From: Hortaea werneckii
Lineage: Eukaryota > Ascomycota > Dothideomycetes > Mycosphaerellales > Teratosphaeriaceae
Assembly (NCBI GenBank): GCA_037044905.1
Contig: JBAOKB010000059.1
Location: 1-64,000 of the forward strand
DNA length: 64,000 nt
Direction: 5' to 3'
The notes under the pieces were generated by a model, which was given only the letters and a program-made list of their open reading frames with translations, was not told where the DNA came from and ran no database searches. This document shows, piece after piece, positions 32,026 through 43,117 of this stretch. Positions within the stretch are counted from its first letter, which is position 1, and every line of letters begins with the position of its first letter. Position numbers and translations under genes: made by a program.

Positions 32026-33772
32026 TCAATCGACCATCATCTTCGGCTCCAATTCGCCATAATGCTCGAAGAAAGCATCAAATAGATTAACGCCGTGCTC
32101 GACATCATAGCAACCCCCCGTCTCGCGAATACTGTGCATAGCGAGCTGGGCGTTGCCGACGTCGATGGTGCGCATGCCCAGGTTCGCGCTGAGCATGGGC
32201 CCGATGGTCGAGCCGCAGGGCATATCGTTGCGCACGACGAACATCTGCAGCGGGACGCCGGCCTTCGTGACTTTGCTGCCGGGGGGTTGGTACGAGGCGG
32301 GTTTGGCACGGCGGGCGCATTCTTGCAGTAGCACGATGCCGGGGGAGTTGGTGGCGTAGCGGACGTTGGCGTTGATTTTGATCACGGTGCCCTCGTTCAT
32401 GTGGGGTTTGTGCTCGGCTTCGTATTTGCCGGCGTAGTTGGGGTTGATGGAGTGGGCCATGTCGGCCGAGACCATCAGGGATGTGGAGCAGGTCTGCTCG
32501 TAGGCTGTGCTGGTGTCGTCGGATGCGGTGGAGACTTTGTCGTAGGATTGGTCGGAGCCGGATGAGGAGCCCGAGGATGGGGAAGATGGGAGGCAACTTA
32601 GTCGACGGACGACAGAGGGAAGCATGTTGGAGTCAGCGCCCTGGGCGGAGGTGGAGCCGATTTCCTCGTGGTCGAAGGTGGCGATCATGCGGATCGTGTT
32701 GTCGTTTTGGAGAGCGGAGGATGATGCAACGGATTGGATGAGACCTTCGACCGCGCAGTAGGTCATGCCGAGGTTGTCCAGACGAGCGGAGTAGACGAAT
32801 TCGTCGTTCAGTCCACCAATGCATGCCGGTTGAGTGTCAAAGAGGGCACACTCAAAGTCGAGAACCTCGTCTTCCTTACAGCCTGCTTCCTTTGCGAGCA
32901 AGCTAATAAGGTAGGGATGATGGCGTTCCTTAGGCGTCTTCAGTGGCTCGAACGCAGCTTCCTTCTCGGCATCCGTCTCAGCTTTCTTCACCTCCTCGCC
33001 CGTCTTGCCTTGCCTGTTCAATTCGGCAGATACCAGGCCAGTGATCGGGAATAGCTGTGCCTCCTTGTTGAACTCGAACGGCACACTACCACCGAAGTGC
33101 ACTGCGAGGTTTGGAATCCTGCATACGGGCTTGTTGATCTTTACCAGCCTCTGTTGAACCTCGCCGCTCTGTCCGCTCTTGACCATCACTCTACCAGCTA
33201 CACCGAGATCGCGGTCGAACCAGGTGTGCCACATGCCGCCTCCGTAGGTCTCGACGCCAATCTGCATGAACCCCTCTCCTGTCCGCTTCGAGATGGGCTT
33301 GATGCGCAAGCATGGCGAGTCGGTGTGCGCGCCCACTATGGCGAGAGGGTTGCCAGGTCGCCATTGAGAGCCGATGGCGAAGGCGACGAGGGTGGAGGTG
33401 TTGCGAGTCAGATAATACTTGCCGCCGGGCTGGAGGGTGGAGTTCCATGAGTCTCGTTCCTATAGAGATGAGGTTTGCAGTCAGCGTTGATGTCCCAGCA
33501 AGGGCGCCATGTGTGCCTTCCCATCAAGGTGGCGAGGCGGGACCAAGTTCCCGGGGGAGAGGGAGCTACATACCTTGATCTGCTTAAAGCCAGCCTTCTC
33601 CAATCGCTCCCGGGCTGAGCGGACTGCGTGGAAAGCTAGACTCCTATGTTAGTATAACAAGCGCTTCTAGCATGTACACATACATGTGTGCCACTGTATG
33701 CGTACGAGTTGGTGAAGCATTGAGGAAGTCGACAAAGTCCTCTGCCCGTTTCAATGACGCCTTGCCTGCCAT
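32026..33772 (-). CDS. Aspartyl aminopeptidase, M18 family
   Basis: Metallopeptidase that removes N-terminal Asp/Glu; mostly cytosolic, with vacuolar relatives. Three exons on the minus strand: 33772-33706, 33635-33574 and 33459-32026 (introns of 70 and 114 nt), giving about 520 residues, normal for M18. Splicing rebuilds FLNASPTPFHAVRSARERL and KQIKERDSWNSTLQPGGKYY. Di-metal site motifs: GAHTDSP (His, Asp), FDHEEIGS (Glu pair), MSADMAHSINPNYA-like block (VSADMAHS) and a late His in IRETGGCYD region. I chose ATG 33772 (MAGKASLKRAEDFVDF) because the family starts there. An in-frame ATG at 33895 would add a basic Ser/Arg-rich leader. Divergent from the DUF202 gene. Confidence 0.93.
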
Positions 33773-34184
33773 CTCGCTTTCGGCTCGTCCGAGTGGGATA
33801 CTTCGGAACGTCCTCGTGATCTGGAATGTAATATTCTTTGGTGCAGTATGAACTCGACTGCTACTGCTTCGTAAGAGGATTGCAAATGTCTTCATGCGGA
33901 TCAGGTGCGATGTGTCTGTCCGCCGTCTTGATCGCCGAGTCACGTCCCCCGCTGCGGTGTAACGACACGACGTCTCCGAACGTGGGATTTCTGGCCCAAG
34001 CTCCTACCTGTTCCTGGAGATAACGCCGGCCAAACCTTGCCGCAAGTGGCATATGACGTGAAGTGAACTTCATTTGCAACCTTGGAAATTATTCTGCACT
34101 TCTTTCCCTTTACTGCTTGACATGATTCTGACATAGCATCTACTCAGAAATCGCAGAAGCTCGCACGCGATCAGACAACTCACA
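33773..34184. promoter_or_regulatory. Divergent promoter between aminopeptidase and DUF202 gene
   Basis: A 412-nt head-to-head spacer. No other gene is supported. It includes the open in-frame extension of the aminopeptidase up to 33943. Confidence 0.6.
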
Positions 34185-34661
34185 ATGCTCTCGCGCTTCT
34201 CACGCCTCCTCCGTACGGAGGCTCTGGCCAACACTGGCTCCCTCGCGCGCGACCTTCTGGCATCTGAACGCACCTTCCTCGCCTGGACACGTACCGGTCT
34301 CGGCTTCATCGCCTTGGGAATTGCCCTGGAGAAGGTCGAAGCATTCGCTCAACTTGCGCCCCAATTGCTACAGCTGCACAATACCGAGGATGCCAAGATC
34401 GCTGCCGGGGCTCTCGTAGGCAGTGGAACGCTATGTGTCGCACACGGGACTACGAGATACTTTGGAAGTATGCGAGACCTACGCGCGGGAGTCTTTAGGC
34501 CGAACAAGGTCGGCGTGATTGGGCTGGCCGTGGGAAGTCTAGGACTGGCTTTCGCAGGCACTCTCTTGGTCATGCAGAGTGATAAGAAGCAACATCACGA
34601 GAAAGATGAGACCAAAGACCAGAAGATGGCGGGTTTTAGTAGATTAAATGTACGGTCTTGA
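34185..34661 (+). CDS. DUF202 family small membrane protein
   Basis: A 158-residue intronless protein with the DUF202 signature ARDLLASERTFLAWTRTGLG right at the start of the domain, and three membrane segments (FLAWTRTGLGFIALGIALE, IAAGALVGSGTLCVAHGT, VGVIGLAVGSLGLAFAGTLL). The tail is charged (KKQHHEKDETKDQK). The bacterial YidH/YidG proteins and the domain in fungal Vtc-type complexes belong to this family; a specific function is not known for stand-alone fungal members. The N-terminus (MLSRFSRLLRTEALA) is basic and amphipathic, possibly a mitochondrial presequence (inference). Confidence 0.85.
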   Translation: MLSRFSRLLRTEALANTGSLARDLLASERTFLAWTRTGLGFIALGIALEKVEAFAQLAPQLLQLHNTEDAKIAAGALVGSGTLCVAHGTTRYFGSMRDLRAGVFRPNKVGVIGLAVGSLGLAFAGTLLVMQSDKKQHHEKDETKDQKMAGFSRLNVRS

Positions 34662-35340
34662 TCAATCAGCTTTGACGCCTTTACCACATGATGGAGCGGC
34701 GTTGCAACTTGGCGTGAGCACCAGGTCTTTAGCCAGGATTCTGGCAATGCAGGTCTCTCCAACAGCTACGCAAGACCGTTTGCAGTTGGGAGATGAGAAT
34801 GTCGTGAATTGACGACATACGCACTGCCTGCGCGCCAACCGTGTAGTCCAGGACTGCTACCCAATAGCTCGAGAGTCTACAACAAGTCCTGTACGCTTGA
34901 CCGGAACAAATTGTCATCCGACCGGGAGAGTCTGCATGTGATGCAACTCGTAGACGCCTTCCCTTTGCTTTGAAAAGCACGCGGCGAGTCGAGAACGAGC
35001 TCAGGGCGTGACACCGCCTCAGGTATCAGATCCCAACACGTTCGTCATGCCGCGCTACTAGGAGATACAATTTCCAAACTCATAGCAAAAAGACCATCAG
35101 CATTTCCGGCCTACACACAAACAAATCGAGGAAAATTTCGGGCAATTAAAACCTGCGCGAGGCCCAACCACACTTCTTCGTCCTTCCTACCCCAGAGGCG
35201 GCGAGCTTCGGCGCGGCTGCAACAGCCAACATCGGGCACTTTTCAAACTCCAACTTCCCGGCAAGACAGTGGCCACTTCAATAGAAATAGAACAACCCGA
35301 ACGCCGTAATCGAGTTTGTCAAATATTCGCGGATCCGGAA
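34662..35340. other. Intergenic region, nothing recognised
   Basis: Convergent 3' flanks of the DUF202 gene and the C2H2 gene. No domain-bearing ORF. Confidence 0.6.
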
Positions 35341-37104
35341 TCAACACACTTGTACGGTGGTCCACTGCCTTAACAAAGCATCGACAGGGTCTCCAGCTTC
35401 TTCTGGATCTCTGTCCGACTGCGCCAGTGGCGGGATGTCGATTTTTCCTTGCCTCGAATTAGATGTATTGTCAACTAGCGCAAGATCACCTGCGCTTGGT
35501 ACATATGGGCTATTCAGCGGGGAGAGGTCTGAGTCGTAGTAGTGGTATCCCGAGGACGTCGAGGTATCCGGATCACTGTATTCCGAGTGCGTGTCTGCAG
35601 GAATTGTCCGGTGGGGATGTTGAGCTCCCATGGACAGCCAATTCTCTGCAACTGTCGCCAAAGCCGGATATTGACGCAGGAGCGCAGCAGGTAGCTCGTG
35701 GTCGGTCCTGGGAGACGCCTCTTCGACCCCAGAAACTCCAGTTTCGACCTTGAATCCCCCGGTGCGGGGATTGGGTTGCGTGGTTGCATTCTCCTCCTCG
35801 ACACTCTGTCGTCTGCTTGCACGCTCCTCCTCCCGAAGTGGCTTAATGCAGACCCTACCTGCTTCTGAGCAGACATGGCGATAGAGTGCGTCCGCACGGG
35901 CAAATCTTCTCCCACATCCCCAGACCGCGCCGGATTGCAGATTGCTCTTGCACACAAAATTCTTCTCTCCGCTGTGTAGACCTTCATGCCTCTTCCTATC
36001 ATGCTGTCTCGCAAAGGCCTTCCCGCACACCGTACACACAAAGGGCCTTTCGTCTGTGTGGGTACGCAAATGAGAACGGAGGTTATAGGCGCGGGTAAAT
36101 CTCTTAGGGCAAAGATGGCATGGAAATGGTGCAGTGTGCTTCTGTACCCGCTTAGAGTTATCATTCGAAGGTGAGCGCTCAGAGATCGCGACTTGGATGC
36201 CAAAATCATTTTCACGAGTGAATGGAGGAAGCTCATCGCGTCCGTGGGCTGGACTAGGAGACCGACTTGGCGGGCGCGATCTTGGAGCCGGTCCTGAAGA
36301 GGCAGAAAGGGGCCAGTCATCAGAATCACTACGCATCACCATTTCTGGTGGCTCAGTCAACTTCTTCCGGTCCTTAGGTGATGCAACCGCGAGAAGTGGC
36401 GTTCTCGCACTACGACTAGCTTTCTCTTGACCTTGTACCTGGGATAGTGACAGGTTTGGTACAATTGCCTGCACCGTCTGCTGTTCGTTTGGCTTGATTT
36501 GCTCTTGAGCTTGCTGCTGTGGCGCCTGCAAGTGCGCAGGGGCCAGCGACGGAGTGACTCTGGGCGACGCAGCTTGGACGACTTCGAGCGCTCGCATAGC
36601 CTTATGTGTGAGCCGGTAATTCTTCCAGATGTCATCTCCGTCATACTTCTGCACGGCTCTCCATTGGATGTGCACCATTTCGAGGCATTCTGACAATCCT
36701 GACGCCGCTTTATGGCAATCTGCGAGAGCTTCTGTCAAGCCTTTGGCGAAGTCATGATTTTCGCAAGGCTTGTCATCCGTCTTTTTGTCGGGCGCCGTAC
36801 TGGTGACATTCGTATTGCCTTGAGCCGCTGGGGCATGATTGGAAGGCAGGGCCATGAGATTCACTCCTACATTCGACTTCTGCGATCCTAAGTCTAACCC
36901 CGAATCATCCAGTGTGTATTCGTCTAAACGTGTTTGGTTCAGAGACTTGACAAGCTCTTCGTATCGCCGAACGGCCTCATTTTTGGATTTTATTAACGTC
37001 TCGAGCTGAAAGCGCGTGTCCATTTGATCCGTGGCAGAATCTTTGGTGCTGGAACTTGTCAGCATTCTTCCGGTACATAGTGTAACCCGGTAGAGTCAAT
37101 CACC
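35341..37104 (-). CDS. C2H2 transcription factor with Crz1-type zinc fingers (3' exons)
   Basis: Main exon 37048-35341, preceded by a short exon ending at 37104 and a 55-nt intron (37103-37049, GTGATT..TGCTGACAAGTTCCAG). Splicing joins VISYAKEITS to STKDSATDQMDTRFQ. An ATG at 37065 (MLTSSSTKD) could serve as a start but lies inside this intron. A coiled coil (LETLIKSKNEAVRRYEELVK) is followed by Gln/Pro-rich low complexity, then fingers: FPCHLCPKRFTRAYNLRSHL, FVCTVCGKAFARQHDRKRHE and WGCGRRFARADALYRH, ending GRVCIKPL. This block is close to the calcineurin-responsive factor Crz1, but the rest is unlike Crz1. The N-terminal half is frame-disrupted (next entry). Confidence 0.8.
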
Positions 37105-37530
37105 TGCTTGTAATCTCTTTGGCGTAAGATATCACTTTGAAAACCAATACGCTAGATTAGCCAGCAAAGCATCTACCTTGGACTTTCTCGTTGCCCATTT
37201 GAAACGGGTCGCTGCTGAAATGCTTGCAGTACTGTCGCTTCCTGCGGCTGGTAATATGATTTGGACCTCGGCGAAGGCTTCGCTGCATTGGTCCAATGCA
37301 GTGCTGGCCTCCGAAATGGCGCCCGGCTTCGTTCGCTTGATTGCTTCATCTTGTTGAAGCAACGCACCAAGTTGCTTCAGCGCCCAAGATGCCGTCTTGA
37401 CTTCACCCGCCACTCGCTTGACGTCTTTCTCCGCGTTTTTGAAGTTTCGCACAGAGCTGTGCAAAGTGTCACACAGTTTGAATCCAACCTCTGCCACTTG
37501 CAGGGCGCCTACGGCAATGCTGAAGGGATC
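37105..37530 (-). pseudogene. Frame-disrupted 5' part of the Crz1-fingered gene
   Basis: On the minus strand 37530-37154 reads DPFSIAVGALQVAEVGFKLC ... ATRFKWATRKSKVDALLANL, an N-terminal helical domain common in fungal NLR-like and C2H2 proteins. It then runs to a stop at 37132-37134. One frame over, 37153-37104 reads SVLVFKVISYAKEITS, the expected continuation of the same domain and in frame with the spliced zinc-finger exon. So a frame change lies at about 37150-37156. No good phase-matched intron is visible there (the only candidate is 32 nt with a poor donor). The open frame also has no ATG before DPFSI. Either an unrecognised 5' exon plus an indel, or decay. Confidence 0.55.
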
Positions 37531-39729
37531 TCCCGTGGCATCGTCGGAGACACAAGGAAATGTTAAGGGAAAAGAGTCATCGGCATCGAGTGCAGTGTAC
37601 TTATAGCTCCAGTCGAGGGCTGATTGCTGCTCCCAGCTTCCGGTGAGGCGAAGCGCTGGCCTGCAGTAGCGTCAAGCCCTGTCTCTTTCAGCCCGCCTGC
37701 TCTCTATTCCACGACGTCGAACGTCCAAAAGATTCTGACTCTTGCGTATTCTCAGCATCGCCTACGGACTGTGGGTTTCTTGTAATTTCATGTGAGGAAA
37801 AAAAAAAAAAGAAAGCTGATTGTACGAGGGTGCGCATTCTCGACCAATCGTAATGCCTCTCATGCATGTGCACATAGCCTCAATACACGATAAGGTACCC
37901 CCGCTCTCCAGGACCTCAGCCACATAATGTGCGATGCGGCTTCTTCGGGAGATTTGGACTCGCAAAGGCAGCATGGAGACCTTTGCAAGAGCCATCTGGA
38001 GAAGAGCGAACATTACCAGCTTGCATACATGAAAAGCAAAATTCGCAGTGGATTAAGGCTTCCTTTCGGGCGCAGATGGCTCCCAGCTCAAAGCTCTCTA
38101 ACAAGATACTGCAAGTTGTGTTGGCCAGGGGGAGGACGTACGTCAAGTTAGTAGAAGTTCGCTCATTTGGTATCACAATGCGACGACTCGTCCATGAGCA
38201 TTGCAGGGATTGTCGATCATCATACGGACCGAGCAGGAAAGTGATCTTTAGCTCTCACTTTGTTGATTTAGACTGTCATCATGCCGGCGCCCGTGGTCTT
38301 GTTGTAGAAGAGATAATGGCTTAAAGTTGAAAGACAGTTAAGGTCAGAGACCAGGAATTGTTTTCTCGCAATGGCCACAGAGGAATGTGACCGAAGCGTG
38401 TCCAACCAGAGAGTAAACCGCTCGGAATTCGACGAGATGACGGTCAAGAAAAGGGATGCATTGCCACCATCGTACAGGAGAGTCCAGACGATCTGACCAA
38501 GAGCCACCGTTGAGTACAGTTTTGGGTACGACTCCGGTTGTCGCAACTGACTCTGTGATCCAAACATAGCGAGCAAGACTGAACATCAGCATTTAAGGGG
38601 AAGGAGAGCCAAGCAAGTGTGGTCACACATCAAGTGTTTCTGATATTGAGACGCTGATGGACATTGGCGAGTGAAGAGGACTACTTTGTTTGGGTGGGTG
38701 CAACTGGGTGGACAGTGTGTCAGGGGTCAACTGTGAGGATGTTCCCGCTGCCGGCATTAGTGCGTTTAGCTCTGTCTTGGCGCTTCGCCGCGGACGACCT
38801 CCTTCCATCCTTACCCCAGTGTTGTGAATCTGCTTGCTCCGCCTTTTCGTGATTTGCATGGTCGACGTCGACTACACCTGGTCCTTAATGGGATTGAAAC
38901 CGCTGCATGCGAGTTAGCTAATTGTTGGTAGCCCCATGACAGGTTCGAGGTCCCATCACGCCTGGTTGAAGTTTGGGTGACATGACGCCGGGAACGAGAG
39001 CAGACCAAGGCGACCTTCGAAGCCCAGACGAAAGTAGACCGGAGTGACATTGTTGCAAGACTGATGTCCTAGATGGGGATCTGCGACTGACAAGAGCATA
39101 CCAAGCTCCCAGGAATGAAGCGTCTCGATCATGCATTGCAGATCTGCCTAGATACCAGCCACGACGGCCAAAGGCTGGAGCATACAGCAGCTGGTCGAAA
39201 CGTCTTTGCAGTATCACCTACCCATTGGCAAGGCTTGCCTGGCGGCTCTAGTCTCATCTATTATACGCCCAGCATGGCCTTTCCGAACCAATTTTGGAAC
39301 GCCAAGGATGAACGACACCGGGGAAAATGTCGGACTTGGCACATAGGTCTTGGGGGGCGGACATCGGCTGGCTTGGAGTCTTGGGAGCGGCGCGTAGGCT
39401 GGAGTACCCCAACGTTGACGCGTACAAAGTCCTGCGGGCTTCTGTAACTGTTCATCTTGACTTATCAAACCTCTCCTTGAATTTCACGCTAGATCTCTAT
39501 TATTTATGTTGGCACGTCGACGCCAAAACTAATAAGCAATAACGATCAAGAACGGCACTCTTCAGCTGGACTGGATGCTGTACGCTCGTTGGCATACTAC
39601 GAAAACTCACCGGTGAAAATTCTGAGTGGCGAACCCTTCTCAACATCAACAATCCTGGATTTATTTATCTAATGAACCTGGCTCGACTTCTTTCCCACGG
39701 CCCTATACCAACCAGTCACTCTAGCAACC
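37531..39729. other. Long intergenic region, nothing recognised
   Basis: About 2.2 kb with no ORF of convincing composition on either strand. It has an A-rich run at about 37797-37811. The final 200 bases are the promoter of the Na+/H+ antiporter gene. An undetected non-coding RNA cannot be excluded. Confidence 0.5.
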
Positions 39730-41828
39730 ATGCCTGTCCTGGATGTTAGCGAGCTTAATACGGTCATTGCCGTACTTGGTGGGCAAACACCAACCTTACT
39801 TGTCGAATGCGGCTGATGGGCATCAGGCGCATTCATTATCATTTACGGCTTTATATCAGTAAAGATCAAACAGGTGTGGTACTTGGGCGAAGCGCGTAAG
39901 TCAGCATCATGTTCTTGTAGGGCTTAGCATATCACTGATTTGACGATCAATAGTGCCCGCTGTTGTGATCGGTATCATACTTGGACCGGTGGCAGCCAAT
40001 TTTCTGAATGTAGCTCGATGGGGAACAGCAGCCGATGACCAGCAGGCACCAGTGACCTTAGGATTATGTCGAGTCGTCATTGGAGTGCAACTGGTCATTG
40101 CCGGCTTTCAACTGCCGGCGAAGTTCCTCAAGACAAGATGGCTAGAGATGGCCATCTGTCTCCTCCCGGTCATGACCATTATGTGGTTAGCCACGACGCT
40201 TTGCATACTCATCGTCATCCCCAACATGAGTCTGGTAAGCTTCGACTTGTCATCGGTTGCTTATTCGACACGATTTGCTAACATTCTGCCTGAAGCTCAC
40301 ATCACTCGTTATTGGCTCATGCGTGACCTGCACCGATCCCATTCTCTCGCAAGCCGTGGCCAAAGGACCGTTCTCCGACAAGTTCGTCCCCCGACACCTC
40401 CGCGAGATTATCTCGGCCGAAGCTGGCGCGAACGATGGCTTTGGCTTCCCTTTTCTGCTTTTGGCTACCTATCTCATCCGTCATGCGACGCTTGAGGACG
40501 TCGTTTGGAAGGACGGCGAAGGCGAGCACTCGTCCCATAGACTCATGGCCCGATCTGAACACGACGTTGGACGACTCGGCGGTGGCCCATCGAGAGCAGT
40601 TGAGCAGTGGTTCGTGGAAGGCTGGTTTTACATCATCGCGATGAGTGTGGCGATAGGTGTGTTGCTTGGAACCATGAGTCTGTACGCCACGAAATTTGCG
40701 CTTCGCAAGAAGTGGATCGATTCGGAGAGCTTCTTGTTGTGGCCGACCGGTCTTGGCGTAAGTTTGAAGCCGCCCAAGGCTATTCAGCCCCTACTTTTGG
40801 ATCATCGCTAACAAGTCCTAGCTATTCGTTATTGGCGTGTGCGGACTTCTCGGCAGTGACGACCTGCTGGCCTGTTTTGTTTCCGGAAGCGTCATGAACT
40901 GGAACGGAAGGTTCCTTGAAGAAACCGAAACGAGGCACGACGAAGTGAACAGCTGCATCGATGTGTTGCTCAACTTTGGCGGTTTCATGTACATCGGAAC
41001 CATCTTGCCATTTGAGCAGTTTCACATGCCAGATGTTACAGGCATCACGATTGGAAAGCTCTTCCTTTTGGGCTTCATGGTACTGGCCTTCAGGCGGATA
41101 CCCGCGATCTTCCTGACTTATCGGCTCATGGGCAAGGTTGTTCACAACTGGAAAGAGGCACTCTTCATGGGTTACTTCGGTCCAATCGGTAAGTGCTGGA
41201 CGCCTGTCCTGCAAGAGAATATGGCTGATAACGAGCATCAGGAATCGGAGCAGTGTTCTATGTGGAACATACCCGCCATCTTTTCCCAGAACGTGGAGAA
41301 GCCGAGACACCAGAGGAAGAGCACCTCCTCCGAGCTATGATCCCGGTTGTCTACTGGCTTGTCCTGTTTTCTATTGTCTGGCACGGACTTTCGATACCGG
41401 CGCTGGATCTATTCTACCGTATAAGGGGCGTCCAACCCATCTATGAGGCCGATCCACATGAAGAACGACGCCTCTCGGTCGCCGATCCCCTCCCGAACAA
41501 CTCCTTCATCCATCCTTCGCGTGGAAGCGTCGTGCGGCACAATCGCTTCAGCCGATCGATGCATCGTCCCTCCGTCCCTGAACTATTCAACACGCCAACC
41601 TCAGAGCCGCGCAGTCAGTCAAAGGGCGGGGAAGTGTTCGCATCACCTGTTCACTCAAGAAGCGCTGAAGTCTTTTCTCCGGTCTCAAGCCGGCGAAGAA
41701 CGCTGTCGCGAGGTGGTGATGTCTTCGAACTTAAGCGCAACGCGGGCCTCGAAGCGAAGGGATATAACAAGCTCTCGTTTGAGGAGGGAGAAGGAGCGAG
41801 CAGCTCGAGACCTGTTGAAGATGTGTAA
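39730..41828 (+). CDS. Plasma-membrane Na+/H+ antiporter, Nha1/Sod2 type
   Basis: Exports Na+ (Li+, K+) in exchange for H+. Six exons: 39730-39778, 39827-39895, 39954-40234, 40296-40757, 40822-41188, 41242-41828; introns 48-64 nt, all GT..AG. 604 residues. Splicing rebuilds VIAVLGAFIIIYGFISVKIK, WYLGEALPAVVIGIILGP and YFGPIGIGAVFYVEH. Transport-core motifs: CVTCTDPILSQAVAKGPF (TDP of the substrate site), AEAGANDGFGFPFLLLATYL (the ND pair) and GLLGSDDLLACFVSGSVMNW. About 12 hydrophobic segments precede a cytosolic tail of about 150 residues rich in Ser/Arg, shorter than in budding yeast Nha1. The tail contains repeated RSxSxGGxVF-like stretches (SKGGEVF, SRGGDVF). Confidence 0.93.
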
Positions 41829-42268
41829 TTCATTGTCGCTCTGGGCATACTTTTTCTACATTCGTCCACCTGCTAGCGTTACGCTCATCTACATCTAGAG
41901 ATATACAGCATCACGGCCCGGCTATGCGCTTGTGCGCCGCAACAAACATCAATTCACTGAAATTTCATTCGCGTTCCATCTGCATGGTTTGGCGAGCCTT
42001 CTGCATTGAGCCGAGGGCAAATACCGATGAAAACCAGTTGTAAATCCAATTCGATCGTCTCTCAGCACTTAAAAGGCCTGCGTGAGCTTTCCAATCCTGA
42101 TAGCTTGTGCAAAACTGAGCGGTATCCTCTGCAGATACGCGGTCAGTGTTTCGCGGAAGAGTTTCCGGCGTGTCGGTCAGTCAGGCCGTAAGTCTTGACG
42201 ATCCAGAGAATCGGTTGGCGTTGGTCCTGCTGACCAAGTTTCATTATTGCCGCACCTACGCTGCTTCA
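41829..42268. other. Intergenic region between convergent genes
   Basis: Tail-to-tail spacer between the antiporter and the membrane cyclase candidate; nothing else recognised. Confidence 0.6.
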
Positions 42269-43117
42269 TCATGCCGACTTGCCCTTTTGCTGTTTCTTCT
42301 GCAGCGGAATATAGAAGAACGGCCATAGCGTCTCCGGGAGCATCGTTAGCGCAATGACACCGATACTGAAGGGAGTGCCAACATATGACCAGTTCTGTGG
42401 AGCATTGAGATATCTCCAAAAGAAGACGCTGTAGGCTGTAACGCAACCAAGGTACCTGGTCAACCTTCCCATGGTGTCAGCTCTATCGATTCGTTGAAGG
42501 ATGAGAAATACTCGACATACCAAATCTCGACTGACTGCCCTCTGGAGTCGCCATCGAGCAAGCGCAGCACAGCACCCCAACCGATGGGAAACTGCAGAGC
42601 CAGACCAGTCCAATAGGCAGTCATTTGCTGACGCTCGTCGGGGAAGTAGAGACCCAGAACGTAATAGACAGCAACGCCAATGGCGCTTCCGACAACCATC
42701 CGTGTTACTTTCGCCGCTCGTTCCTTTGCTGGATAAGCACTTTTAATGGCAACAGTGGCGAAGCCGACGTCTAGCATGAACCACACGAGGAACGCGAGCT
42801 TTTCAAACCTCGTTGAAGTGACGACAAGGGCGTAGTATACTTCGTACGAGATTGTTCCGCATCTATGATTTTGGTGAGCTAGAACACGTTGAATGCATTC
42901 GGGGAGGAACACACAGGTACTCAACAGGACCTGACATCGTACGGTCCTTGTAAGTCCTGGCTATGTAAAACACATAGCATAGAGCGTAGATGACACCACA
43001 TGATATGATCAGGAAATCCTGAACAAACAGGTAACTTTGTGGAGGATTCAATGCAAGGTCGGAAGGCTGAACGATAAGATGATGCCGAGTGAGCCTCTCG
43101 GCGAGGTCGAAGGGCAT
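42269..43117 (-). CDS. Pyr4/PaxB-like integral membrane terpene cyclase candidate
   Basis: Three exons on the minus strand: 43117-42915, 42862-42521, 42455-42269, with introns of 52 and 65 nt. 243 residues, the usual size of the Pyr4/PaxB/AusL meroterpenoid and indole-diterpene cyclases. Roughly seven membrane helices (FLIISCGVIYALCYVFYI, VYYALVVTSTRFEKLAFLVW, VVGSAIGVAVYYVLGLYF, WTGLALQFPIGWGAVL, FSIGVIALTMLPETLWPFFY). Glu75 in CGTISYEVYY corresponds in position to the catalytic Glu of Pyr4, and Glu223 in MLPETLWPF to its C-terminal acidic residue (alignment from memory). No prenyltransferase, PKS or epoxidase is adjacent; the nearest gene is an SDR. The family call rests on size, topology and these acids. 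Confidence 0.68.

Noticed and set aside
37688..37873. Minus-strand ORF considered as a missing first exon of the C2H2 gene
   Set aside because: It ends in a stop and offers no donor that would join DPFSIAVGA in phase.
38930..38960. GGTTCGAG resembling a tRNA T-arm
   Set aside because: The following bases do not match the B-box and no acceptor stem can be drawn.
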